DNA from: Nitrospiria bacterium
Lineage (GTDB): Bacteria; Nitrospirota; Nitrospiria; Nitrospirales; UBA8639
Direction: 5' to 3'
DNA: 11,597 bases
Assembly: GCA_030430725.1 (NCBI GenBank)
Contig: JAUIKP010000051.1
Location: 1 to 11,597 of the forward strand
The translations under genes and the position numbers were made by a program. Positions 1-6,963 of this stretch are shown here, piece after piece. Within the stretch, counting starts at the first letter, position 1. Every line of letters begins with the position of its first letter. The notes beneath the pieces were generated by a model. It made no database searches, was not told the DNA's origin, and saw nothing but the letters and a program-made list of their open reading frames with translations.

Positions 1-347
1 CGATGTTTATTTCTGATAAATTTGATGACTATTGACATGATTTTAGAATTGTATTCCGAATTTCCGGTCTTTCTTTATGAAAACTGGAAAGTCAAGCAGG
101 AATTCAGAAAAACTGAAAGAAGATAGTTTGACGAAAATTCGACGGACTTTTTCCTGCCTAAGATGAAGATGGCTTTTTTTATAATTAATTCCCCTGTTGT
201 GGCCCCTGCCCGAACTGGATCGATTTGATTCTTCCCCTGATAGATTTTTACTTTAAGTTGGTGAAAACCTCAAAAACATCCTTCAAAAGGTTAATTTTGT
301 CAGGGTTCGAGCTTTACAACTCTTCTCGAATCCGCTCTAGGTAAAAA
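1..347. other. Left-edge stretch without a supported gene
   Basis: I see no complete gene here. Forward frame 1 is open from the window edge to a TAG at 124-126 (41 codons), so the C-terminus of an upstream gene is possible, but an open run of this length in AT-rich DNA is easily chance and the residues match no family I know. Promoter-like pieces occur, such as TTGACA at 32-37, but no -10 box sits at a proper distance. A T-run at 174-180 follows only a 3-bp GCC/GGC stem, too weak to call a terminator. The stretch probably holds the leader and promoter of the oxidoreductase that begins at 348. Confidence 0.4.
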
Positions 348-1553
348 ATGGCAACTTCAGACTTTCTGGTCATTGGTGGCGGAATTATTGGCATTAATAT
401 AGCCCGACAACTGAAACGGCAGTTTTCCGATGCGACCGTGACCATTATTGAAAAGGAAAATCACTGTGGAGCTCACGCCAGTGGTCGGAATAGCGGGGTA
501 TTGCATGCTGGTTTTTACTATTCACCTGAAAGTTTGAAGGCCAAATTTACACGTCTTGGAAATAAACGGCTGACGGAATACTGTGAATCCAAACAGATAT
601 CGATGAATAGGTGTGGAAAGCTTGTTGTTGCTAAAGATTGTAGCGAACACCCAGCTCTTGACGAACTTCTCAGGCGAGGAAAAGTAAACGATATTGATTT
701 GCAAGGCATTACCGAGGAGGAAGCCAAAGCTATTGAGCCCCGTGTGAAAACCTGCCAGCGAGCTCTGTTTTCTCCAACAACATCAACCGTGGATCCAACT
801 AAAGTTTTGCAAGCAATGACCAGCGATGCCATTAATGAAGGGGTACAAGTTCATTGCGGGGTTCAGTATCTCAAGAAAACGAAGGAGGGAGTATTTACGT
901 CAAACGGTACCTTTAAAGTCGGATATCTCATTAATGCGGCCGGTCTTTATGCAGACAAAATTGCAAAGGATTTCGGTTTTTCCGAAAATTATAAAATTCT
1001 GCCTTTTAAAGGACTCTACCTTTACTCGGATGAGCCAAGGGGGGCCATCCGAACAAACATTTATCCAGTTCCAGATTTGCGGAATCCGTTTCTCGGAGTC
1101 CATGTCACTGTCACCTCGGAGGGAAAAGCTAAAATTGGACCAACGGCGATTCCCGCTTTTTGGCGGGAACAATATTCAGGATTTGAGAAATTTAGCTTCC
1201 AAGAGTGTATGGATCTTACATTAAGGCAAATGCATCTTATAGGATTTTCTAATTTTGACTTTAAAAAATTGGCTTTTCAAGAGTTGAGAAAATACTCCCG
1301 CAGCCATCTGGTCTCTTTGGTTTCTGCTTTACTCGATGGGGTGAAGCCAGAACAATATACCTCCTGGGGAAGACCAGGGATAAGAGCACAACTGGTTAAT
1401 ATGAAGGAGAAGAAACTCCAAATGGATTTTGTCCTTGAAGGAGATGGCAAATCCATGCATATTTTAAATGCGGTCTCTCCTGGATTTACATGCTCTATCC
1501 CTTTTTCAGAATATGTCTGTGAGAGGATTCAATGGTCCTTGAAGACCGCCTGA
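348..1553 (+). CDS. lhgO: FAD-dependent oxidoreductase, L-2-hydroxyglutarate oxidase (LhgO) family
   Basis: This 401-residue protein belongs to the DAO/LhgO family of flavoproteins, which oxidise 2-hydroxy acids or amines, passing electrons to the quinone pool or oxygen. The N-terminal Rossmann motif GGGIIG (residues 10-15) and the acidic residue E35 at the end of the second strand bind the FAD adenosine part. The segment SGRNSGVLHAGFYY (45-58) is the family signature next to the flavin, and NAAGLYAD (196-203) is the second conserved FAD-contact strand. YPVPDLRNPFLG and a C-terminal GRPGIRAQ also fit LhgO. The length is close to E. coli LhgO (about 420). The ATG is preceded by AGG at 339-341, six bases away. 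A 216-bp gap separates it from rfbF, so it may be a separate unit. The true substrate is uncertain: in a sugar cluster it could be a sugar acid or other hydroxy acid. The family call is strong; the gene name is homology-level only. Confidence 0.85.
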   Translation: MATSDFLVIGGGIIGINIARQLKRQFSDATVTIIEKENHCGAHASGRNSGVLHAGFYYSPESLKAKFTRLGNKRLTEYCESKQISMNRCGKLVVAKDCSEHPALDELLRRGKVNDIDLQGITEEEAKAIEPRVKTCQRALFSPTTSTVDPTKVLQAMTSDAINEGVQVHCGVQYLKKTKEGVFTSNGTFKVGYLINAAGLYADKIAKDFGFSENYKILPFKGLYLYSDEPRGAIRTNIYPVPDLRNPFLGVHVTVTSEGKAKIGPTAIPAFWREQYSGFEKFSFQECMDLTLRQMHLIGFSNFDFKKLAFQELRKYSRSHLVSLVSALLDGVKPEQYTSWGRPGIRAQLVNMKEKKLQMDFVLEGDGKSMHILNAVSPGFTCSIPFSEYVCERIQWSLKTA

Positions 1554-1769
1554 GGGCAGTTATAATTGGTGCAGAAAATCCATGCTGAAGTGAAAGAGAA
1601 TGTGCGGAAATTTGTTTGCCTCATCTCCGATGGCAGCTAAAGATTGAGGTCGTCACACACGGATGCGTAGCTTCGGCCTTGTCTGTTGGCCGCTATTCTA
1701 TTGGCACCTACGTGTTGTCTAAAACCTGGGTATTCTATTTGAGGAGCAAAAAAGTAAAGGGACAGAATT

Positions 1770-2546
1770 ATGAAAGTTGTTATTCTAGCTGGTGGATTGG
1801 GAACTCGATTTTCTGAGGAAACAGCTTTAAGACCAAAGCCCATGATAGAGATCGGAGGGAAACCGATTCTTTGGCATATCATGAAAGTCTATGCGGCGTA
1901 TAATGTCACTGAGTTCATCGTTGCGTTAGGGTATAAACCCGAAGTCATCAAGGAGTATTTCTTGAATTTCTATGCTATCAATAATGATCTCACGATTGAT
2001 TTAGCAAATGGAAAAACTACGATTCATGATGGAAAACAGCCAAACTGGAAAATCCACCTTGTGGATACCGGAATGCATACGCAAACGGGAGGAAGGCTCA
2101 AACGCCTTAAAAAGTGGTTGGGTGATGATGAAACATTTTTGTTTACCTATGGCGATGGTGTGGCGGACCTCAATATTGAATCTGTGATTAAATTTCATCA
2201 TTCACATGGGAAATTGGCAACTGTAACCACCGTACGTTCACCAGCCCGGTTTGGGCGAATTGGGTTTGATGGAGATAGGATCTGTAACTTTCATGAAAAA
2301 CCTGAATCAGGGGAAGGGTGGATAAACGGTGGATTTTTTGTGCTCAATGGGAAAGCAATTGATTACATTCGTGATGATGAAACATCCTGGGAGAAAGAGC
2401 CTTTGGAAGCTCTGACCAAAGATGGGCAAATGATGGGATACCGACATTATGGTTTCTGGTCGTGCATGGATACATTGAAAGAAAAAAACTATTTGGAAGA
2501 ACTCTGGGGTTCACAAAGTGCTCCATGGAAAATATGGACCGATTAG
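1770..2546 (+). CDS. rfbF: Glucose-1-phosphate cytidylyltransferase
   Basis: The protein forms CDP-glucose and pyrophosphate from CTP and glucose 1-phosphate in the cytoplasm, the entry step to CDP-linked 3,6-dideoxy and branched sugars. At 258 residues it matches the usual RfbF length (257). The nucleotide-binding signature LAGGLGTRFSEET runs from residue 6, followed by PKPMIEIGGKPIL (22-34). YGDGVAD (127-133) carries the metal-binding Asp129; EKP is at 176-178, NGGFF at 186-190, and CMDT at 232-235 supplies the second metal Asp (234). The start is well supported: AAAGGGA at 1756-1762 is seven bases before the ATG. It opens the sugar-nucleotide block. In classic clusters rfbG follows, but here an unrelated-looking SDR does, which points to a non-standard CDP-sugar branch. 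Confidence 0.96.
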   Translation: MKVVILAGGLGTRFSEETALRPKPMIEIGGKPILWHIMKVYAAYNVTEFIVALGYKPEVIKEYFLNFYAINNDLTIDLANGKTTIHDGKQPNWKIHLVDTGMHTQTGGRLKRLKKWLGDDETFLFTYGDGVADLNIESVIKFHHSHGKLATVTTVRSPARFGRIGFDGDRICNFHEKPESGEGWINGGFFVLNGKAIDYIRDDETSWEKEPLEALTKDGQMMGYRHYGFWSCMDTLKEKNYLEELWGSQSAPWKIWTD

Positions 2547-2646
2547 GTGGGTGGTCATTTGCTGCTCAGGATTCATGTCTGTCACCGATGGTGTTCGTTA
2601 AGAAATTGGGGTAGGTCATATTGTTGAACCACATTAGGGGGGTCCC

Positions 2647-3714
2647 GTGAAGATATTAATTACAGGTAATTTGGGCTATGTCGGCCCGGTGGTTATTCAG
2701 CGGTTGAGGGAACGTTTTTCGGGTGCAACGCTGATTGGCTTGGATGTGGGGTTTTTTGCACATTGTCTCACTGCTCCAGAAATGGTTAGTCGGGCACAGG
2801 TCGATATTCAATACTTCGCCGATGTTCGAAATCCTCCTGATGAAGTGCTTCAAGACGTTGATGCGATTGTCTATTTGGCGGCGATCTCGAATGATCCTAT
2901 GGGAGCCTTATTCGAAGATGTGACAGCAAATGTGAACCACCATGCGGCCTATGCTCTCGCTGTGAAAGCCAAAGCCCGTGGGGTGAAGTCGTTTATTTTT
3001 GCATCGTCTTGCAGCGTCTATGGTTTTGCGGAAGGGGCCAGGGATGAAGATTCGCCATTGAATCCGCTCACGGCTTACGCCAAATCAAAGTTAGGTGCGG
3101 AGAAAGATCTTACCCGTTTAGCTGATGAGCGGTTTGTTATAACATGTCTTCGCTTTGCAACCGCATGTGGAATGAGTGAGCGGCTTCGCCTGGATTTGGT
3201 GCTAAATGACTTTGTTGCGAGTGCTTTGGTCAATGGTGAAATTATCATTTTGAGTGATGGAACTCCTTGGCGGCCACTTATTCATATTAAGGATATGGCG
3301 AAAGCTATTGAATGGGGCATTCGAAGAAAGAGTCAGGACGGCGGTGAGGCTCTATCCATCAATGTCGGGAGCAATCAATGGAATTACCAGGTCAGACAGT
3401 TGGCGGACGCGGTGGCTCGGGTTATTCCAGGTACGACCATTTCTATAAACGAAGGGGCTCAGCCGGATCGAAGATCCTATCAAGTGAGTTTTGATCGGTT
3501 TATGAAATTGGCACCAGAATTTCAGCCTTCCATTGATTTGCAAACAGCAATCGTCGAATTGGTAGATGGCATGAAGGCGATAAACTTCCATGATAAAGAT
3601 TTTCGTAATTCACAATTGATTCGATTGAATCTCCTCAAGCAGTTGAAGACAAAGCAGTTGATTACGGAAAATCTTGATTGGGTTACTGGAACGGCAGATC
3701 CCATTCTGGCCTAA
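2647..3714 (+). CDS. NAD(P)-dependent epimerase/dehydratase (extended SDR)
   Basis: This 355-residue extended short-chain dehydrogenase/reductase acts on a nucleotide sugar. The dinucleotide-binding motif GNLGYVG is at residues 7-13, with Asp33 ending the second strand, as in NAD-preferring enzymes. LAAISNDPMG (77-86) is the conserved fourth-strand region, ASSCSVYG (119-126) carries the catalytic serine, and Tyr144/Lys148 form the YxxxK pair in TAYAKSK. LRFATACG and RLRLDLVLNDFV follow, then SDGTPWRPLIHIKDMA, the substrate-binding and domain-closing region. Translation starts at GTG 2647, with AGGGGGG ending five bases upstream. It lacks the VFVTGHTGFKG-type start of RfbG and is therefore not a standard CDP-glucose 4,6-dehydratase. 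By position it probably works on CDP-glucose or a product of it, but whether as 4,6-dehydratase, epimerase or 4-ketoreductase cannot be read from the sequence. Confidence 0.9.
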   Translation: MKILITGNLGYVGPVVIQRLRERFSGATLIGLDVGFFAHCLTAPEMVSRAQVDIQYFADVRNPPDEVLQDVDAIVYLAAISNDPMGALFEDVTANVNHHAAYALAVKAKARGVKSFIFASSCSVYGFAEGARDEDSPLNPLTAYAKSKLGAEKDLTRLADERFVITCLRFATACGMSERLRLDLVLNDFVASALVNGEIIILSDGTPWRPLIHIKDMAKAIEWGIRRKSQDGGEALSINVGSNQWNYQVRQLADAVARVIPGTTISINEGAQPDRRSYQVSFDRFMKLAPEFQPSIDLQTAIVELVDGMKAINFHDKDFRNSQLIRLNLLKQLKTKQLITENLDWVTGTADPILA

Positions 3715-3736
3715 AAAGTTTATTTCCTCTTAATGG

Positions 3737-3760
3737 GAGCGATGAGCGATCGTTTCGATC
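3737..3760. repeat. Tandem 7-bp repeat followed by a small hairpin
   Basis: GAGCGAT occurs twice in tandem (3737-3750), and GATCG-TTT-CGATC (3748-3760) forms a perfect 5-bp stem with a 3-base loop. It lies in the 132-bp gap between the SDR and the C-methyltransferase. No T-run follows, so it is not an intrinsic terminator. It may be a minor mRNA structure or chance. Confidence 0.3.
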
Positions 3761-3834
3761 AATCTATCCTGTGACGTCTACAAGGGAGTTTCTTTCGAGC
3801 CACCGTCCTGAATTTGAATATTCGTTTAAATGAA

Positions 3835-3849
3835 AGAGGTCTTGCTGTG
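3835..3849 (+). promoter_or_regulatory. Ribosome binding site that fixes the methyltransferase start at GTG 3847
   Basis: AGAGGT at 3835-3840 is followed by six bases and GTG at 3847-3849. The longer in-frame alternative, TTG at 3814, has no purine-rich site upstream. The resulting N-terminus, MKKSGCRFC, places the first zinc-binding cysteines right at the start, as is usual for the family. Confidence 0.7.
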
Positions 3850-5082
3850 AAAAAAAGCGGATGCCGGTTTTGCGACACTCCATTGGAAGTGACCTTTTTG
3901 GATCTTGGGATGTCACCACTCGCCAATAGCAATTTGACCGAATCCCAATTGAATGCTGTAGAGATGTTTCTCCCGTTGCATGTCTATGTTTGTAAAACCT
4001 GTTTGTTGGTTCAACTTGAAGAATGCTCCAGTCCGGATGTGATCTTTTCAGATTATGATTATTTTTCTAGCTTTTCCGATTCCTGGCTCAGACATGCCCA
4101 ACAATATTCAGAGCACGTGATTGAAAGGTTTAGCTTGAATGCAAGCAGCCAGGTGATTGAAATAGCCAGTAATGACGGGTACCTTTTGAAGAATTTTTAT
4201 GCCCGGGGGATTCCGGTTTTGGGAATCGAACCTGCCCGAAACGTCGCAGAATTTGCCAGAGAGAAGAGTATTCCTACCATTGTCGAGTTTTTTGGGGAAA
4301 AACTGGCTTGTGATCTTACAAGCAAAGGGACGCAAGCCGATTTGCTCATTGGAAATAATGTATTAGCGCATGTTCCAGCCTTGAATGATTTTGTTCGAGG
4401 GCTGAAAGTGCTGTTGAAGCCCAATGGGGTCATCACCATGGAATTCCCTCATCTGATGCGACTAATGGCGGACACCCAATTCGATACGATCTATCATGAA
4501 CATTTTTCCTATTTTTCTTTTTATACGGTTCAAAAGATTTTTGCCAAACATGGATTGAAAGTCTTTGATGTGGAAGAATTGTCTACTCATGGAGGGTCCC
4601 TTAGAATTTACTGTTGCCATGAAGAAGATTCAACTAAATCCATTCAAGGCCACGTCGCGGAGCTTCAGCATCGTGAAGAACAAGAGGGTTTTGGGAAGTT
4701 AGAGCACTATTTATCGTTTTCAGGTCGTGTGATCTATGTCAAACGACAACTTCTGTTATTTCTTATTTCCACAAAGGAAGCAGGGAAAACCATAGCTGGA
4801 TATGGGGCACCTGCAAAAGGAAATACCCTGTTGAATTATTGTGGAGTACGAACGGACTTTCTTGATTTTACGGTTGATCGGAGTCCTCACAAACAGGGTA
4901 AATTTTTGCCGGGAACCCACATTCCCATCCTCTCTCCAGATGCCATAAAATTACATAAGCCGGACTACCTTCTTATTTTACCTTGGAATATTAAAGATGA
5001 AGTTATGGAGCAAATGGCGTACATTCGGGAATGGGGAGGCAAATTTGTGGTGCCTATACCCCAATTAGAGGTTCTTTCATGA
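3847..5082 (+). CDS. SAM-dependent sugar C-methyltransferase (TylC3/NovU type)
   Basis: This 411-residue protein has the three-part build of sugar C-methyltransferases that add a methyl branch, usually at C3 of a nucleotide-linked 4-keto-deoxysugar. The N-terminal zinc domain shows C6xxC9 and C49xxC52. The SAM-binding core has VIEIASNDGYLL (103-114) and GIEPA (126-130). YHEHFSYFS (216-224) contains the Tyr-x-Glu-His set (216, 218, 219) whose counterparts were proposed as catalytic in TcaB9, a known C3' methyltransferase. HGGSLRIY (248-255) follows. The C-terminal domain (Methyltransf_14 type) has GYGAPAKGNTLLNY (318-331) and ILPWNIKDEV (377-386). I chose GTG 3847 by its ribosome site; starting at TTG 3814 would add 11 residues. 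The stop overlaps the next start. The substrate is inferred to be a CDP-linked 4-ketosugar because rfbF lies in the same cluster. Confidence 0.93.
   Translation: MKKSGCRFCDTPLEVTFLDLGMSPLANSNLTESQLNAVEMFLPLHVYVCKTCLLVQLEECSSPDVIFSDYDYFSSFSDSWLRHAQQYSEHVIERFSLNASSQVIEIASNDGYLLKNFYARGIPVLGIEPARNVAEFAREKSIPTIVEFFGEKLACDLTSKGTQADLLIGNNVLAHVPALNDFVRGLKVLLKPNGVITMEFPHLMRLMADTQFDTIYHEHFSYFSFYTVQKIFAKHGLKVFDVEELSTHGGSLRIYCCHEEDSTKSIQGHVAELQHREEQEGFGKLEHYLSFSGRVIYVKRQLLLFLISTKEAGKTIAGYGAPAKGNTLLNYCGVRTDFLDFTVDRSPHKQGKFLPGTHIPILSPDAIKLHKPDYLLILPWNIKDEVMEQMAYIREWGGKFVVPIPQLEVLS
5067..5082 (+). promoter_or_regulatory. ATGA translational coupling between C-methyltransferase and epimerase
   Basis: The ATG at 5079-5081 overlaps the methyltransferase stop TGA at 5080-5082. 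AGAGG at 5067-5071 lies seven bases upstream of the ATG. This decides the epimerase start over the longer in-frame ATG at 5031, which would sit inside the methyltransferase and add 16 residues unlike the family. The overlap implies coupled translation of the two enzymes. Confidence 0.8.
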
Positions 5083-5618
5083 ATTTTATCGAAACGTCTC
5101 TGAAGGGAGCCTTCCTGATTGATCCAGAAAAAATCGAAGACTCAAGAGGATTCTTTGCGCGAACGTGGTGCCAGCGGGATTTTGAGAGACATGGTATCTC
5201 CTTTCAACCTGTTCAATGTAATATGTCTCACAACAAATATAAAGGGATTCTTCGAGGAATGCATTATCAGTCTGCTCCTCATCAGGAAGCTAAGCTTGTC
5301 TGGTGTATCAAGGGTGCGATTCATGATGTGATCATTGACTTGCGGCCATTGTCTCCAACGTTCATGCAATATCTATCCGTCGTTCTCAGTGAAGAAAACC
5401 GTCGAATATTGTTCATTCCAGAGGGATTTGCTAATGGATTTCAGACTTTACAAGATGAGTCTGATGTTTTTTACCAAATGTCCGAGTTTTACACTCCTGA
5501 ATTTGCCAAAGGTGTGAGGTGGAATGATCCTGCTTTTGGAATTCAATGGCCGACAGATGAACGTCTCATATCCGATCGAGATCAAGGCTTCCCGGATTTT
5601 AACCTCAACAATGTTTGA
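5079..5618 (+). CDS. rfbC: dTDP-4-dehydrorhamnose 3,5-epimerase family protein (RmlC-type cupin)
   Basis: This 179-residue cupin is the size of RmlC (about 180), which epimerises C3 and/or C5 of a 4-keto-6-deoxy nucleotide sugar. DSRGFFARTW (21-30) is the N-terminal signature. GILRGMHYQ (56-64) carries the catalytic-base His62 and Arg59; Lys72 is in KLVWCIKG, and IHDVIIDLR (81-89) is the core strand. Tyr132 is in the position of the active-site tyrosine, and Asp168 sits near the C-terminus where the family has its conserved Asp. One oddity is GFANGF at 116-121: canonical RmlC has GFAHGF, so Asn119 replaces His. No rmlA, rmlB or rmlD partner is visible, and the gene is translationally coupled to the C-methyltransferase. 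It therefore probably acts on the C-methylated or CDP-linked ketosugar rather than in dTDP-rhamnose synthesis. The symbol reflects family membership only. Confidence 0.9.
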   Translation: MNFIETSLKGAFLIDPEKIEDSRGFFARTWCQRDFERHGISFQPVQCNMSHNKYKGILRGMHYQSAPHQEAKLVWCIKGAIHDVIIDLRPLSPTFMQYLSVVLSEENRRILFIPEGFANGFQTLQDESDVFYQMSEFYTPEFAKGVRWNDPAFGIQWPTDERLISDRDQGFPDFNLNNV

Positions 5619-5641
5619 AAATACAGAAATCGTAAGGGCAT

Positions 5642-6940
5642 ATGACTGAGAAACCTAGAAATCAGTTGGGGAAAGAAATGCATCGGTTTATCGCCGATCT
5701 GTTCCCCATTTGTCGGAGTATTACAGGCAATGGTGTTCGAGAAACGCTTCGTCTCATTGGGAAACATATTCCTGTTGAGATCCATGAAGTTCCAAGCGGG
5801 ACCCAGGTCTTTGATTGGATCGTACCCAGGGAGTGGAATATTCAAGATGCGTATATAAAAAACTCCAGGGGAGAGCGGGTTGTCGATTTTCAATCATCAA
5901 ACTTGCATGTCGTCAGCTATAGCCAGCCGATCCACGCCACAATGACACTCGAAGAGTTAACCCCTCATCTGCATTCTTTGCCTGGCGACCCAGAAAGGAT
6001 TCCCTACCGTACGTCCTACTACAAGGAAAGCTGGGGGTTTTGCCTGAGTCATAAGCAATTGATGGGACTGACAGAGAAGGAATATGAGGTGTGCATCGAT
6101 TCAACAATAGAAGAGGGGCATTTAACTTACGGCGAATGCTATATAAAAGGAGAATTAGAACAAGAAATTTTAATCTCCTGTCATGTTTGTCATCCATCTC
6201 TATGCAATGACAATCTCTCAGGAATGGCTCTTGCGACGTTTCTTGCCAAAACCTTAGGCTTGACATCGTTACGCTACTCTTATCGTTTTCTTTTTATCCC
6301 TGGAACGATTGGGTCTATCACTTGGCTCGCTCTGCATCAAGAGCAAGTATCCAAGATCAAGGCAGGCATAGTTGTAACAGGAGTGGGGGACTCTGGTCCT
6401 GTGACCTACAAAAAAAGTCGGCAGGGAAATGCTGAGATTGACCGGGCGTTCAATCATATTCTTAAAACGTCTGGGCAGTCGCATACAATTATCGATTTTT
6501 TTCCGTATGGTTACGATGAAAGGCAATACTGTTCTCCCGGTTTCAACTTGCCTGTTGGCTGTTTCATGAGAACGCCGCATGGAGAATATTCTGAATATCA
6601 CACGTCTGGGGACAATCTCACGTTTGTTCAGCCAGAATGTCTTGAAGCATCTTTCAATTGTTGCTTAGGAGTCCTGACCCTTCTGGAAGGGAACAAAACC
6701 TATCTCAGTCAAAACCTTCAGTGTGAACCACAACTGGGGAAAAGGGGCCTGTACCGAGCAATTGGAGGTGAGTCTGAAGGAGCCAAACGGGAAATGGCGA
6801 TGCTTTGGGCGCTTAATTTATCCGATGGCCATTACTCAGTCTTAGAAATCGCGGAACGGTCAAACATGCCTTTTGGTATTATCTCTGAGGCAGCCAAAAT
6901 TCTAGCTGAACATGGGTTATTGAAAGAACAATTTGGCTGA
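5642..6940 (+). CDS. DUF4910/DUF2172 aminopeptidase-fold protein with C-terminal winged helix
   Basis: This 432-residue protein resembles a family found repeatedly in polysaccharide clusters, with an M28 zinc-peptidase fold, an inserted DUF2172 domain and a C-terminal winged helix. FPICRSITGNGVRETL (21-36) is the N-terminal signature. VFDWIVPREWNIQDAYI (56-72) and the following segment belong to the DUF2172 part. Likely metal ligands are His181/His184 and Asp190 in SCHVCHPSLCNDNLSG (179-194) and His320 in EYHTSGDNL. GYDERQYCSPGFNLPVG (290-306) carries an acidic pair near the active site. Residues from about 380 to 430 look like a winged helix. There is no signal peptide, so it should be cytoplasmic. 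It starts 23 bp after the epimerase, with AAGGG just upstream of the ATG. The true reaction is unknown; peptidase or amidase activity on a sugar-nucleotide product is speculation. Confidence 0.88.
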   Translation: MTEKPRNQLGKEMHRFIADLFPICRSITGNGVRETLRLIGKHIPVEIHEVPSGTQVFDWIVPREWNIQDAYIKNSRGERVVDFQSSNLHVVSYSQPIHATMTLEELTPHLHSLPGDPERIPYRTSYYKESWGFCLSHKQLMGLTEKEYEVCIDSTIEEGHLTYGECYIKGELEQEILISCHVCHPSLCNDNLSGMALATFLAKTLGLTSLRYSYRFLFIPGTIGSITWLALHQEQVSKIKAGIVVTGVGDSGPVTYKKSRQGNAEIDRAFNHILKTSGQSHTIIDFFPYGYDERQYCSPGFNLPVGCFMRTPHGEYSEYHTSGDNLTFVQPECLEASFNCCLGVLTLLEGNKTYLSQNLQCEPQLGKRGLYRAIGGESEGAKREMAMLWALNLSDGHYSVLEIAERSNMPFGIISEAAKILAEHGLLKEQFG

Positions 6941-6963
6941 TTCATTCTGGATGTGACGAGCCT

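Noticed and set aside
32..60. TTGACA as a -35 box upstream of the oxidoreductase
   Set aside because: No acceptable -10 hexamer lies 16-18 bases downstream (TCCGAA at the 17-base position), and the site is about 300 bp from the gene.
156..180. Possible intrinsic terminator (GCC...GGC then seven T)
   Set aside because: The stem is only three base pairs with a 12-base loop; too weak to act as a terminator.
1674..1691. CGGCC/GGCCG inverted repeat in the gap before rfbF
   Set aside because: A five-base stem with a nine-base loop and no T-run; expected by chance and not linked to any known element.
1701..1717. Sigma-54-like TTGGCAC before rfbF
   Set aside because: The -12 GC element is missing at the required spacing, so the match is only half a promoter.
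2647..3714. SDR as a standard RfbG CDP-glucose 4,6-dehydratase
   Set aside because: It lacks the RfbG-type N-terminus and has the LAAISNDPMG and RLRLDLVLNDF features of a different SDR group.
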